The position numbers were made by a program, and so were the translations under genes. Source: Mycolicibacterium goodii (lineage in GTDB: Bacteria > Actinomycetota > Actinomycetes > Mycobacteriales > Mycobacteriaceae). Taken from it: DNA of 64,000 nucleotides. The stretch covers positions 3,658,001-3,722,000 of the forward strand of contig NZ_CP012150.1 in assembly GCF_001187505.1 (NCBI RefSeq). The letters are read 5' to 3'. Below, piece after piece: positions 48,163 through 57,677 of this stretch (position 1 is the stretch's first letter; every line of letters begins with the position of its first letter). Under the pieces are notes generated by a model, which ran no database searches, was not told the origin of the DNA, and was given only the letters and a program-made list of their open reading frames with translations.

Positions 48163-48211
48163 ATGTGAAGCTGCCGGAGTTCTCGACAGAACTTTCGCGA
48201 TAGCTTCACAT
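48163..48211 (+). other. nested hairpin between rpmA and obg
   Basis: ATGTGAAGCT (48163-48172) pairs perfectly with AGCTTCACAT (48202-48211). Inside, GTTCT (48179-48183) pairs with AGAAC (48188-48192) around CGAC. It ends 19 bases before the obg ATG and just above its GGAGAGG ribosome site. It may act as an attenuator, a processing site or a translational control element. Confidence 0.6.
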
Positions 48212-48230
48212 TCAACGGAGAGGATGTCCG

Positions 48231-49688
48231 ATGCCCCGGTTTGTCGACCGAGTCGTCATACACGCCCGGGCAGGCAACGGCGGTAACGGCTGCGCGTCTG
48301 TCCACCGAGAGAAGTTCAAGCCGCTCGGCGGGCCCGACGGTGGCAACGGCGGCCGGGGTGGCAGCGTCATCCTCGTCGTCGATCCGCAGGTGCACACCCT
48401 GCTGGACTTCCATTTCCATCCCCACGTCGTCGCACCCTCCGGTAAACCCGGTGCGGGCAGCAACCGCGACGGCGCCGCGGGCGCCGATCTCGAGGTGCGG
48501 GTTCCCGACGGCACCGTCGTCCTCGACGAGAACGGGCATCTGCTCGCCGATCTGGTCGGGGCGGGCACCCGGTTCGAGGCCGCCGCGGGTGGTCGCGGGG
48601 GATTGGGTAACGCGGCCCTGGCATCCCGCGCGCGCAAGGCCCCCGGTTTCGCGCTGCTCGGTGAGAAGGGGCAGGAACGCGATCTCACGCTCGAACTCAA
48701 GACGGTGGCCGACGTCGGTCTGATCGGCTTTCCGTCGGCCGGGAAATCCTCACTGGTGTCGACGATCTCGGCGGCCAAGCCGAAAATCGCCGACTACCCG
48801 TTCACGACGCTGGTGCCCAATCTCGGCGTGGTGTCGGCCGGGGAGAACACCTTCACCGTCGCCGACGTTCCCGGCTTGATCCCGGGAGCGTCCGAGGGCC
48901 GCGGGCTGGGCCTGGATTTTCTGCGGCACCTCGAACGGTGCGCGGTGCTGGTCCACGTCGTGGACTGCGCCACCATGGAACCCGGACGCGACCCGATCTC
49001 CGACATCGAGGCACTGGAAGCCGAACTCGCGTCGTACACCCCTACCCTGCAAGGGGATTCGATGCTGGGTGATCTGGCGTCACGGCCCCGTGCGGTGGTG
49101 CTCAACAAGATCGACGTGCCCGACGCGCGGGAACTCGCCGACTTCGTCCACGAAGAGGTCGCCCGCCGGTTCGGCTGGCCGGTGTTCGAGATCTCGACGG
49201 TGAGCCGGGACGGTCTGCGCCCGTTGATATTTGCGCTGTGGGACATGGTGAGGACCTACCGTGACGCGCAGCCCGTCGCGGCGCCGCGGCGTCCCGTCAT
49301 CCGGCCGATCCCCGTCGACGAGAGCGGGTTCACGATCGAATCCGACGGTGAGGGCGGCTTCGTCGTGCGCGGCACGCGGCCCGAACGCTGGATCGCCCAG
49401 ACCGATTTCAACAACGACGAGGCCGTCGGCTACCTCGGCGACCGGCTGGCACGGCTCGGCGTCGAGGACGAACTGCTCAAGCGCGGCGCCAAGCCGGGCT
49501 GCGCGGTCACGATCGGTGACGTCACCTTCGACTGGGAGCCCCAGACGCCTGCCGGTGTCGACGTCACGATGACCGGCCGTGGCACCGACATCCGGCTTGA
49601 ACAGACCGACCGCGTCGGCGCAGCCGAACGCAAAGCCGCACGGCGCGAACGGAGGCAACCGGGAGCATCGGGAGGAGAGGACTCGTGA
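48231..49688 (+). CDS. obg: Obg/CgtA-family GTPase
   Basis: 485-residue essential GTPase associated with the 50S ribosomal subunit. Three domains are visible. The Gly-rich Obg fold is about 1-158 ([26 protein letters not shown]). The G domain is about 159-340 (G1 [10 protein letters not shown]3 DVPG, G4 NKID). A C-terminal OCT domain runs from about 360, with a basic tail ([14 protein letters not shown]). It follows rplU-rpmA as in most bacteria. The TGA overlaps the proB GTG (49685-49688). Confidence 0.97.
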   Translation: MPRFVDRVVIHARAGNGGNGCASVHREKFKPLGGPDGGNGGRGGSVILVVDPQVHTLLDFHFHPHVVAPSGKPGAGSNRDGAAGADLEVRVPDGTVVLDENGHLLADLVGAGTRFEAAAGGRGGLGNAALASRARKAPGFALLGEKGQERDLTLELKTVADVGLIGFPSAGKSSLVSTISAAKPKIADYPFTTLVPNLGVVSAGENTFTVADVPGLIPGASEGRGLGLDFLRHLERCAVLVHVVDCATMEPGRDPISDIEALEAELASYTPTLQGDSMLGDLASRPRAVVLNKIDVPDARELADFVHEEVARRFGWPVFEISTVSRDGLRPLIFALWDMVRTYRDAQPVAAPRRPVIRPIPVDESGFTIESDGEGGFVVRGTRPERWIAQTDFNNDEAVGYLGDRLARLGVEDELLKRGAKPGCAVTIGDVTFDWEPQTPAGVDVTMTGRGTDIRLEQTDRVGAAERKAARRERRQPGASGGEDS

Positions 49689-50797
49689 GCGTGCACCGCG
49701 AGGCGGTTCGCACCGCGCGCAGTGTCGTCGTCAAGATCGGAACCACGGCCCTCACCACGCCTGCGGGAGTCTTCGACGCCAACCGGCTCGCGAGCCTCGT
49801 CAAGGCCATCGAGGGCCGCATGCGGGCCGGCTCCGACGTCGTGATCGTGTCGTCCGGCGCCATCGCCGCCGGTATCGAGCCACTCGGATTGTCCAAGCGC
49901 CCAACGGATCTCGCGACCAAGCAGGCCGCGGCCAGCGTGGGGCAGGTGGCGCTGGTGAACGCGTGGAGTTCGGCGTTCGCCGCCTACGACCGCACGGTGG
50001 GGCAGGTGCTGCTGACCGCGCATGACATCTCGATGCGGGTGCAGCACAACAACGCTCAGCGCACCCTCGACCGGTTGCGGGCCCTGCACGCGGTGGCCAT
50101 CGTCAACGAGAACGACACCGTCGCCACCAACGAGATCCGCTTCGGTGACAACGACCGGCTCTCGGCGCTGGTGGCGCACCTGGTCGGGGCCGACGCGCTG
50201 ATCCTGCTGAGCGATATCGACGGTCTCTACGACGGTGACCCCCGCAAGGCGACACCCGACCGCCCGGCGCGCTTCATCCCCGAGGTCGCCGCCGACGGCG
50301 ATCTGGACGGCGTGGTCGCCGGCCGGGGTAGCAGCCTGGGCACCGGCGGCATGGCGTCGAAGCTCTCGTCGGCGCTGCTGGCCGCCGACGCGGGCGTGCC
50401 GGTGCTGTTGGCCGCGGCGGCCGACGCCGCCCGCGCGCTCGACGACGCGTCGGTGGGCACGGTGTTCGCGCCACGCCCCGAGCGGATGTCGGCGCGCAAG
50501 TTCTGGATGCGCTACGCCGCCGAGTCGGCCGGGGCGCTGACCCTCGACGACGGCGCGGTGCGTGCGGTGGTCAAGCAGCGGCGGTCGCTGCTGCCCGCGG
50601 GCATCACCGCGGTGACCGGGCGGTTCCACGGCGGCGACGTGGTCGACCTGCGGGCGCTCGACGGGCGCACCGTCGCCCGTGGCGTGGTGGCCTATGACAC
50701 CGCCGAACTCGCCGCGATGATCGGCCGCTCGACGCATGACCTGCCCGCCGAGATGCGCAGGCCCGCCGTGCACGCCGACGACCTGGTCCGCACCTAG
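49685..50797 (+). CDS. proB: glutamate 5-kinase
   Basis: 370-residue first enzyme of proline synthesis. The amino-acid-kinase domain spans about 1-265 ([76 protein letters not shown]). A C-terminal PUA domain follows from about 285 ([31 protein letters not shown]). GTG 49685 overlaps the obg stop. proA is not adjacent. It ends five bases before the convergent TetR gene stop. Confidence 0.96.
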   Translation: MSVHREAVRTARSVVVKIGTTALTTPAGVFDANRLASLVKAIEGRMRAGSDVVIVSSGAIAAGIEPLGLSKRPTDLATKQAAASVGQVALVNAWSSAFAAYDRTVGQVLLTAHDISMRVQHNNAQRTLDRLRALHAVAIVNENDTVATNEIRFGDNDRLSALVAHLVGADALILLSDIDGLYDGDPRKATPDRPARFIPEVAADGDLDGVVAGRGSSLGTGGMASKLSSALLAADAGVPVLLAAAADAARALDDASVGTVFAPRPERMSARKFWMRYAAESAGALTLDDGAVRAVVKQRRSLLPAGITAVTGRFHGGDVVDLRALDGRTVARGVVAYDTAELAAMIGRSTHDLPAEMRRPAVHADDLVRT

Positions 50798-50802
50798 ACA
50801 GG

Positions 50803-51438
50803 TCAGTCGGAGATGGGCCGCAGATACAGGGCGCCCCAGACGATCTCGGTCAGGGTGTCGGCCAGTTCGGCATCGTAGGACTCCGGTTGTGACGGCAGAT
50901 TCTGGTGGCAGCTGCGTTCCACCATCCACGTCAGCGTGCTCGCGGTGGTGGCTGCGGGCAGTTGGGGCCGGATGGACCCGTCGGCCTGGCCCTCCTCGAT
51001 GACGCGGGCGAGCTGTGCGGAGATCCCGGCCAGCAGTTCGCGGTAGGTCTGCCCGACGAGCGGGTCGTAGGCGCTCATCTCGTTGAGCGCGACCAGCACC
51101 GGTTGGTGGCGGCGGTAGCTCGTGATGATGCCGGCCATGGCGGTGTGGACGTCGCTCGGATCGCGGCGGCCCGCGACACCCCACCAGCGCTGGGCATCCT
51201 GCGTGAGATCGCCGAAGACCTGCGTGGCGAGGCGGCGCAGCAGGTGCCCCTTGTCTTCGAAGTAGATGTAGAAGCTCGCGCGTGAGATCCCGGCCTCGGT
51301 GGCGAGCCGGTCGACGCTGAGCTCGGTGAAGCTGGTGCCGTCGGCCATCAGCCGGTCGGTGGCGTCGAGCAGCGCCCGCTCGATGCGTTGACGCCGTTCC
51401 TCCCGTTTGGCCTGCGGTTTTCGGGTGACCGATGGCAT
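50803..51438 (-). CDS. TetR-family regulator divergent from a P450
   Basis: 211-residue TetR repressor. A basic N-terminal arm (TRKPQAKREERRQRIERALL) is followed by the helix-turn-helix FTELSVDRLATEAGISRASFYIYFEDKGHLL at about residues 35-65. The ligand-binding domain occupies the remainder. It is divergent from the P450 gene with 66 bp between the starts, and a perfect 17-bp palindrome lies there. It therefore most likely represses the P450 gene and itself. The ligand is unknown, presumably hydrophobic. Confidence 0.88.
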   Translation of the reverse strand: MPSVTRKPQAKREERRQRIERALLDATDRLMADGTSFTELSVDRLATEAGISRASFYIYFEDKGHLLRRLATQVFGDLTQDAQRWWGVAGRRDPSDVHTAMAGIITSYRRHQPVLVALNEMSAYDPLVGQTYRELLAGISAQLARVIEEGQADGSIRPQLPAATTASTLTWMVERSCHQNLPSQPESYDAELADTLTEIVWGALYLRPISD

Positions 51439-51471
51439 CCGTCCAGCGTATCGGCCGCTACGGCATCTTGA

Positions 51472-51498
51472 CTAGACATACTGTCTAGACTTACTGTC
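51472..51498. promoter_or_regulatory. TetR operator over the P450 promoter
   Basis: CTAGACATACTGTCTAG (51472-51488) is a perfect palindrome with seven-base arms. TACTGTC recurs at 51492-51498, a likely extra half-site. TTGACT (51468-51473) as -35 and TTACTG (51491-51496) as -10 are 17 bp apart, so binding would block the P450 promoter. The -10 lies eight bases before the ATG, so this mRNA too may be leaderless. Confidence 0.75.
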
Positions 51499-51504
51499 GC
51501 GAGC

Positions 51505-52764
51505 ATGACTGTGTTGCCGATCACACGCCCGTACGACTCGATCGATCTGTCCTCGCGCGCGTTCTGGGCCACCACCGCCGCCGACCGCGAGGCCGCCTTC
51601 GCCGAACTGCGGGCCGAGCGCCCGGTCAGCTGGCACCCGCCGGTCGAGGACGCGCTGCTGCACGATCCGGACGACCGGGGTTTCTGGGCCGTCACGCGCC
51701 ACGCCGACATCGTCACGATCAGCCGCGACAGCGAAACGTTCCGGTCCGGGCAGGGTGTCCTGTTCGAGAACATCCCGCCCGAACTCCTCGAGGCATCGCA
51801 GTCGTTCCTCGCCATGGACGCACCGCGGCACACGCTGATCCGCAAACTCGTCCACGCGGCGTTCACGCCCCGGCAGGTGGCACGCATCGAGGACTCGATC
51901 AAGGCCAACGCGCGGGACATCGTCGCCGAACTCAAGGCCGCGGGCAGCGGCGTCGACTTCGTCGACCACTGCGCCAAGGAACTGCCCATCCGCACGTTGT
52001 CGGACATGGTCGGCATTCCCGAATCCGAGCGCAGGCAGGTCGCGCACGCGGCCGACGCGCTGGTGTCCTGGGCCGACCCGCTCTACCTCGCCGGGCGCAG
52101 TCCGCTCGAGGTGCTGCTGGAGAACCAGATGTACCTGCACCAGGTGGCGCACACGCTGGCCGCCGAGCGGCGCGAGCACCCCGGCAACGACCTGATCAGC
52201 GCGCTGGTGCACGCCGAGGTCGACGGCGACCGGCTCACCGACGCCGAGGTCGCGGCGTTCTTCGTGCTGTTGGCGGTCGCGGGCAACGACACCACCCGTC
52301 AGACCACCAGCCACGCCTTGGTGGCGCTCACCGGATTCGAGGACCAACGTGCCTGGCTCATGGCCGATTTCGACGACCGCATCGGCGCGGCGGTCGAGGA
52401 GATGGTGCGCTGGGCATCGCCGGTGATGACGTTCCGCCGCACCGCCGCGGTGGACGTCGAACTGGGTGGGCAGCACATCGCGGCGGGGGAGAAGGTGGTG
52501 ATGTTCTACGCCTCGGGCAACTGGGATACCGAGGTCTTCGACCGGCCCGACGTGCTCGACCTGGGCCGCAAACCCAACCCGCACGTCGGGTTCGGCGGCG
52601 GCGGGCGGCACTTCTGCCTCGGGGCGCATGTCGCCAGGACGCAGCTACGGGCGATCTTCTCCGAACTGCTGCATCAACTGCCCGACATCCGCGCCGGCGC
52701 ACCGGAATATCTGCAGGGGAATTTCGTGCACGCTATCCGGGCGATGCCGTGTACGTTCTCGTGA
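51505..52764 (+). CDS. cytochrome P450
   Basis: 419-residue soluble bacterial P450. The I-helix oxygen-binding motif is LLAVAGNDTTRQTTSHA. The K-helix ExxR is EEMVRW. The heme-binding loop is FGGGGRHFCLGAHVAR with Cys371 as thiolate ligand. The sequence resembles CYP families common in mycobacteria that act on lipids, steroids or terpenoids; the family number and substrate cannot be given from sequence alone. No ferredoxin is next to it. Its 3' end overlaps the convergent sirtuin gene by 32 bases. Confidence 0.93.
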   Translation: MTVLPITRPYDSIDLSSRAFWATTAADREAAFAELRAERPVSWHPPVEDALLHDPDDRGFWAVTRHADIVTISRDSETFRSGQGVLFENIPPELLEASQSFLAMDAPRHTLIRKLVHAAFTPRQVARIEDSIKANARDIVAELKAAGSGVDFVDHCAKELPIRTLSDMVGIPESERRQVAHAADALVSWADPLYLAGRSPLEVLLENQMYLHQVAHTLAAERREHPGNDLISALVHAEVDGDRLTDAEVAAFFVLLAVAGNDTTRQTTSHALVALTGFEDQRAWLMADFDDRIGAAVEEMVRWASPVMTFRRTAAVDVELGGQHIAAGEKVVMFYASGNWDTEVFDRPDVLDLGRKPNPHVGFGGGGRHFCLGAHVARTQLRAIFSELLHQLPDIRAGAPEYLQGNFVHAIRAMPCTFS

Positions 52765-53581
52765 GCTCACCGGCCAGCAGCGTCAGCATCTCCGAGCACC
52801 CGCTGTGCACCTTGACCGTCGCCAGGTCGTCACCGCGGGTCGGCCCGCGGTTGACGATCGCCACCGGGATGCCGCGCGCGGCGGCGTGCCGCACGAACCG
52901 GTAGCCCGAGAACACCGTGAGCGAGGAGCCGGCGACCAACAGGGCCTCGGCACCGTCCACCATCGAATAGGCTTGCTCCACTCGGGATTTCGGCACGCTG
53001 TCACCGAAATAGACGATGTCGGGTTTGAGCATGCCGCCGCACATCGGGCAGTCCACCACGACGAACGACGCGGTGTCGGTGATCATCGCGTCGGCGTCGG
53101 GCGCCACGGCGATGCCGCCCACGGACTCGGCGCGTTCGAGGAAACCGGGGTTGGCCTCCTCGAGCATCACCGCGAGCGCGCCGCGCGACATGGTGTGGCC
53201 GCAGTCCGGGTTCAGGCACACCACCTGCGCGTAGGTGCCGTGCAGGTTGATCACCTCGCGGCTGCCCGCCTTGGTGTGCAGCAGGTCCACGTTCTGGGTG
53301 ATCACGCCCGCGACGACGCCGGAGGCCTCCATCGCGGCCAGCGCACGGTGCCCGGCGTTGGGTTGCGTCTCGTCCATGTGGCGCCAGCCGACGTGGTTGC
53401 GGGCCCAGTACCGCTGCCGAAACACCGGATCCGAGGTGAACTGCTGGATCGTCATCGGGTTGCTGGGCGGCGAGTCCGGCCCGCGGTAGTCGGGGATCCC
53501 CGAATCGGTCGACATCCCGGCGCCGGTGAGCGCCACGATGCGGCGGCCCTGCAGCAGGGCGACGAGTTCGGGGGCATCCAT
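52733..53581 (-). CDS. Sir2-family NAD-dependent protein deacylase
   Basis: 282-residue sirtuin. The NAD-binding start is [19 protein letters not shown], then ITQNVDLLH, and the catalytic His is in [14 protein letters not shown]. The zinc site is CLNPDC (Cx4C) and CPMC (Cx2C). [15 protein letters not shown] and VAIVNRG bind the cofactor. The Zn-finger insert is long (about 55 residues). It may remove acetyl or other acyl groups from lysines. Its C-terminal codons overlap the P450 gene tail to tail. Confidence 0.92.
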   Translation of the reverse strand: MDAPELVALLQGRRIVALTGAGMSTDSGIPDYRGPDSPPSNPMTIQQFTSDPVFRQRYWARNHVGWRHMDETQPNAGHRALAAMEASGVVAGVITQNVDLLHTKAGSREVINLHGTYAQVVCLNPDCGHTMSRGALAVMLEEANPGFLERAESVGGIAVAPDADAMITDTASFVVVDCPMCGGMLKPDIVYFGDSVPKSRVEQAYSMVDGAEALLVAGSSLTVFSGYRFVRHAAARGIPVAIVNRGPTRGDDLATVKVHSGCSEMLTLLAGELTRTYTASPG

Positions 53582-53608
53582 CGGTTTCGAGGATAGGCGC
53601 AGACGGGA

Positions 53609-54148
53609 TCAGCCCAGGCACTCGACGGCGGGGATCACATCGGCGCTCATGTTCCTGCGCATCATCTCCAGGGCCGCGTCCCCGAGTTCGGCGTCGATGT
53701 GGGCGACCGCGTCGGACGGCACCACGACCTCGAAGTGGCGCACGTAGGCGTCCAGGGCGCTGTAGAGGATGCACTGCTCGGTGACCTGACCCGCCAGGAT
53801 CACGCGCTTGGCGCCCAACCGGCCCAGCAGATAGTCCAGCGCCGTGGCGTAGAAGACACTGTGGCGCACCTTGGTGAGCAGTCGGCAACCGTCGTAGGGC
53901 AGGATCGGCCGCACCAGGTCCGGGTGCTTGCCGTCGAGTGCGTTGGCGACGATGTCGCTGAACTGGGCGGTGAAGTCACCGTAGTTGTCGTTGACGTAGA
54001 TCAGGTCGACGTCGTCGCGGTCACGGGCCGTGCCGATCAGCTTGACCAGCGGATCGATGATCTTTGCGACGTTGGGGGCGAGGAGTTCGGCGTCTTCGTG
54101 CTCATAGGTGTTGAGCATGTCGACGATGACGACGGCGGTATCGCTCAT
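53609..54148 (-). CDS. isochorismatase-family cysteine hydrolase
   Basis: 179-residue alpha/beta hydrolase of the cysteine-hydrolase superfamily. The catalytic triad is Asp in VVIVDMLNTY, Lys in LLTKVRHSVF, and Cys in ILAGQVTEQCILYSALDAY, preceded by the usual cis-peptide. The divergent neighbour is nadE, which makes a nicotinamidase tempting. The DxH metal-binding motif of PncA is not seen, so an N-carbamoyl or other amidase activity is equally possible. It is divergent from nadE with 57 bp between starts. Confidence 0.83.
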   Translation of the reverse strand: MSDTAVVIVDMLNTYEHEDAELLAPNVAKIIDPLVKLIGTARDRDDVDLIYVNDNYGDFTAQFSDIVANALDGKHPDLVRPILPYDGCRLLTKVRHSVFYATALDYLLGRLGAKRVILAGQVTEQCILYSALDAYVRHFEVVVPSDAVAHIDAELGDAALEMMRRNMSADVIPAVECLG

Positions 54149-54205
54149 GAACTTGTTGATACCCCGTCACCCGATCTTGACACTTCACGGGCAACAATAG
54201 GAGCG

Positions 54206-56248
54206 ATGGACTTCTTCAGCGCCTACCGGCATGGTTTCGCGCGGCTTGCCGCCTGCACCCATCACACCGCGTTGGCCGACCCACCCGCGAACGCCGAATC
54301 GGTGCTGCGGTTGGCGCAGGCCTGCCATGACGACGGCGTGGCGGTCGCGGTGTTCCCCGAACTGACGATGTCGGGCTACTCGATCGAGGACATCCTGCTG
54401 CAGGACACGCTGCTGGAGTCGGTCGAGGAGGCCCTGACCGAACTCGTCGCGGCGTCGTCGGTGCTCACCCCGGTGCTCGTGGTCGGCGCACCGCTGCAGC
54501 ACCGCCACCGCATCTACAACACCGCCGTGGTGATCCACCGTGGCGCGGTGCTCGGCGTGGTGCCGAAGTCCTATCTGCCCACCTACCGTGAGTTCTACGA
54601 GCGCAGGCAGCTGGCAGCCGGTGACGAGATCCGGGGCACCATCCGTGTCGCGGGCGCCGAGGTGCCGTTCGGGCCGGACCTGTTGTTCGCGGCGTCGGAT
54701 GTGCCGGGTTTGGTGCTGCACGTCGAGATCTGTGAGGACATGTTCGTCCCCGTCCCGCCGAGTGCGCAGGCCGCGCTGGCGGGCGCCACGGTGCTGGCCA
54801 ACCTGTCGGGCAGCCCGATCACGGTCGGTCGCGCCGAGGACCGCAGCCTGCTGGCCCGGTCGGCCTCGGCGCGCTGCTTGGCGGCCTACGTCTACGCCGC
54901 GGCGGGCGAAGGTGAGTCGACGACCGACCTGGCGTGGGACGGCCAGACCATGATCTGGGAGAACGGCAATCTGCTCGCCGAGAGTGAGCGCTTCCCCCGC
55001 GGGGAGCGCCGCGCGGTCGCCGACGTCGATCTCGAGCTGATCCGCTCCGAACGGATGCGGATGGGCACGTTCGACGACAACGCGCGTCACCACGGTGCGG
55101 TCGTGGATGCCTTCCGCCGCATCGAGTTCCAGCTCGACCCGCCCACCGGCGATATCGGGCTGCTGCGCGACGTCGAGCGGTTCCCGTTCGTGCCGTCGAA
55201 TTACGAACGGCTGCAACAGGACTGCTACGAGGCGTACAACATCCAGGTGTCGGGGCTGGAACAGCGGCTGCGCGCGCTGAACTACCCGAAGATCGTGCTC
55301 GGGGTCTCCGGTGGTCTGGACTCCACGCATGCGCTGATCGTCGCGGCGCGCGCCATGGACCGGGAAGGCCGCCCGCGCAGCGATATCCTGGCCTTCACGC
55401 TGCCCGGGTTCGCGACCGGTGACCGCACCAAGAACAACGCGATCCGGTTGAGCCGGGCGTTGGGCGTGACGTTCGAAGAGATCGACATCAAGCAGACCGC
55501 ACAGTTGATGCTCACCGAGATGGACCACCCGTTCGGTCGCGGCGAGAAGGTCTACGACGTGACGTTCGAGAACGTCCAGGCGGGTTTGCGCACCGACTAT
55601 CTGTTCCGGCTCGCCAACCAGCGCGGCGGCATCGTGCTGGGTACCGGCGACCTGTCCGAGATCGCGCTGGGATGGTCGACGTACGGGGTGGGCGACCAGA
55701 TGTCGCACTACAACGTCAACGGCGGCGTGCCGAAAACCCTGATCCAACACCTGATCCGCTGGGTGATCTCCTCGGGTGACTTCGAGGACGAGGTCAACGA
55801 GGTGCTGCAGTCGGTGCTCGACACCGAGATCACCCCCGAGTTGGTGCCGACGGGTGAGGACGAGGAGATCCAGAGCAGCGAGGCCAAGGTCGGACCGTAC
55901 GCGCTGCAGGATTTCTCGTTGTTCCAGGTGCTGCGGTTCGGATTCCGGCCGTCGAAGGTCGCGTTCCTGGCCTGGCATGCCTGGCACGACGTCGGGGTAG
56001 GCGACTGGCCGCCCGGATTCCCCGAGGACGAGCGACCGTCGTACTCGCTCAAGGAGATCCGGCACTGGCTGCAGGTGTTCGCGCAGCGCTTCTATTCCTT
56101 CTCGCAGTTCAAGCGCTCGGCGATTCCCAACGGCCCCAAGGTGTCCCACGGCGGTGCGCTGTCACCGCGCGGCGACTGGCGGGCACCGTCGGACATGTCG
56201 GCACGGATCTGGCTCGACGAGATCGAACGCGAGATCCCGGAAAGCTAG
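54206..56248 (+). CDS. nadE: glutamine-dependent NAD+ synthetase
   Basis: 680-residue enzyme converting deamido-NAD to NAD using ammonia released from glutamine. The N-terminal nitrilase-like glutaminase domain has the triad Glu in VFPELTMSGYSIED, Lys in PKSYLPTYREFYERR and Cys in LHVEICEDMFVP. The C-terminal synthetase domain has the P-loop VLGVSGGLDSTHALI, then TGDLSEIALGWSTYGVGDQMSHYNVNGG. ATG 54206 follows AGGAGCG; the frame is open upstream to 53699 but that is antisense to the hydrolase gene. GAAAGC/GCTTTC arms around 56239-56261 may be a weak terminator. Confidence 0.96.
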   Translation: MDFFSAYRHGFARLAACTHHTALADPPANAESVLRLAQACHDDGVAVAVFPELTMSGYSIEDILLQDTLLESVEEALTELVAASSVLTPVLVVGAPLQHRHRIYNTAVVIHRGAVLGVVPKSYLPTYREFYERRQLAAGDEIRGTIRVAGAEVPFGPDLLFAASDVPGLVLHVEICEDMFVPVPPSAQAALAGATVLANLSGSPITVGRAEDRSLLARSASARCLAAYVYAAAGEGESTTDLAWDGQTMIWENGNLLAESERFPRGERRAVADVDLELIRSERMRMGTFDDNARHHGAVVDAFRRIEFQLDPPTGDIGLLRDVERFPFVPSNYERLQQDCYEAYNIQVSGLEQRLRALNYPKIVLGVSGGLDSTHALIVAARAMDREGRPRSDILAFTLPGFATGDRTKNNAIRLSRALGVTFEEIDIKQTAQLMLTEMDHPFGRGEKVYDVTFENVQAGLRTDYLFRLANQRGGIVLGTGDLSEIALGWSTYGVGDQMSHYNVNGGVPKTLIQHLIRWVISSGDFEDEVNEVLQSVLDTEITPELVPTGEDEEIQSSEAKVGPYALQDFSLFQVLRFGFRPSKVAFLAWHAWHDVGVGDWPPGFPEDERPSYSLKEIRHWLQVFAQRFYSFSQFKRSAIPNGPKVSHGGALSPRGDWRAPSDMSARIWLDEIEREIPES

Positions 56249-56288
56249 GGCTGCGGCTTTCGGAAAAAGCTCCCGGTCGGCGGCGCGC

Positions 56289-57515
56289 TCATGGTTCGAG
56301 GGTCTCGAACGGCGTGAAGGGGTGGGCGATGCTCCACGCGTCGGCGACGTCGCCGGTGAGCAGGCGCCGTCCGATCGAGTAGGGCTTCCAGCGCACCGCG
56401 TCGTGGACGGTGTGGGTGCGGGCGTCGCGCCAGAACCGGTCGAGTCGCAACTCGGTACGGGTCGAGCTGGCGCCGCCGATGTCGATGAGCGCCGCGGTCA
56501 CGGTCAAGGCGGCCTCGGTCGAGATCGTTTTCGCCGCGGCCACCCGGTAGAACGCGTCGAGCACGCGGGGCAGCGGGTCGGCGTCGGTCAGCCCGTCGAG
56601 GAGCTGCGCGGCGCTGGTGACGATCGCGCGGGCCCCTTCGACCGCGATCCAGAGTTCGCCGAGCCGGCTGACGCCCAGGACGTCGTCGACGAATTCGACT
56701 GCGCCGCTGCCGCGTCCACCGTGCACCTGGTGCGCCAGGCGCACCGCCGCCTCGAACGCCCCCTGCGCGATGCCGGTGTCGATCGCGCAGTGCAGCAACT
56801 GCGACTGCGCCGAGGCGCGGTAGCGCGTACGCGCATCGGTGCCGAATCGCAGTACGTCGACCTCGTCGACCTCGACGCCGTCGAACACCGCGGTGCCCGA
56901 CGCGGTGGTGCGTTGGCCGAAGCCGGACCAGTCGTCGACGATTGTGACGCCGTGGGCGTAGCGGTCCACCAGTGCCGTCACGAGTTCACCGGATTCGTCG
57001 CGGGCCTGCACCGCGATGATGTCGCCGAGCAGCGCGCCCGTGGCGTACACCTTGCGCCCGGTGAGGCAGTGCCGGGACCCCTTGCCGCGCAACGTGGTCG
57101 TGTTCTCGCCGGGCGGGCGTTCCCGCGGTTCGGCGGTCGCGTTGCCGAGCACCGCGCCTTCGGCGACGCGTCCGAAGATGCGGGCGCGCAGTTCGGGGGA
57201 TCCGGCCAGCGCGATGCGTTCGAGGGTGTTGAAGTGGTTCTGCGGAAGCTGGCCCAGGCTGCCGTCTGCCGCGGCGACGGTGATGACCGCCGACATGAGT
57301 GTCTCGTACCCGAACCCCAGACCGCCGTGCTCCCGCGGGATGGTCAGCCGCCAGAACCCGACATCGCGAAGCGCGTCGTATTCTGCGGTGGGATAACGCC
57401 GTTGCGCGTCCCGCTCGGCGGCGGACTCGGCGATGGCCGCCGCGGTACCGGCCAGGTCGTCGAGGAACTGTCCGGCGGACACATCGGTGCGCAGTTGCGG
57501 CGCGGGCACGATCAT
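56289..57515 (-). CDS. acyl-CoA dehydrogenase-fold flavin monooxygenase (DszC/SfnC-like)
   Basis: 408-residue protein with the acyl-CoA dehydrogenase fold of the reduced-flavin monooxygenase group (DszC, SfnC). It has the start region YDALRDVGFWRLTIPREHGGLGFGYET, LPQNHFNTLERIALAGSPELRA, HCLTGRKVYATGALLGDIIAVQA, and a C-terminal RTHTVHDAVRWKPYSIGRRLL where CoA dehydrogenases lack the His. These enzymes oxygenate sulfur or C-S compounds with FMNH2 from a separate reductase. Neighbouring TauD, LLM monooxygenase and SsuBC-like genes fit a sulfur-scavenging role. It is divergent from tauD-like with 162 bp between starts. Confidence 0.82.
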   Translation of the reverse strand: MIVPAPQLRTDVSAGQFLDDLAGTAAAIAESAAERDAQRRYPTAEYDALRDVGFWRLTIPREHGGLGFGYETLMSAVITVAAADGSLGQLPQNHFNTLERIALAGSPELRARIFGRVAEGAVLGNATAEPRERPPGENTTTLRGKGSRHCLTGRKVYATGALLGDIIAVQARDESGELVTALVDRYAHGVTIVDDWSGFGQRTTASGTAVFDGVEVDEVDVLRFGTDARTRYRASAQSQLLHCAIDTGIAQGAFEAAVRLAHQVHGGRGSGAVEFVDDVLGVSRLGELWIAVEGARAIVTSAAQLLDGLTDADPLPRVLDAFYRVAAAKTISTEAALTVTAALIDIGGASSTRTELRLDRFWRDARTHTVHDAVRWKPYSIGRRLLTGDVADAWSIAHPFTPFETLEP

Positions 57516-57558
57516 GGCCCGAAGGCTAGGCGAGCGCAGGCCCCGGGCCGAGTCTTTA

Positions 57559-57573
57559 TCTCGCAGTGCGCAA
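57559..57573. promoter_or_regulatory. IclR-type operator candidate, left copy
   Basis: TCTCGCAGTGCGCAA matches the perfect palindrome at 59426-59440 at 12 of 15 positions. It lies in the divergent gap between the DszC-like and TauD-like genes, so the IclR protein could control both. Confidence 0.5.
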
Positions 57574-57677
57574 AAAACTCAGGGATTTGCGTCGCCGTGA
57601 GTCTTTCCGTTGCCGCGGTCGCCGCGGCGTTGCGACACTGACCGGGCCAACACGCCGCCCGACCGGAGCCCGATCAC

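Noticed and set aside
53609..54148. Annotation as nicotinamidase PncA
   Set aside because: Catalytic Asp/Lys/Cys are present, but the metal-binding DxH motif is not.
54185..56149. 654-codon minus-strand frame over nadE
   Set aside because: Antisense to NAD synthetase; no domain features.
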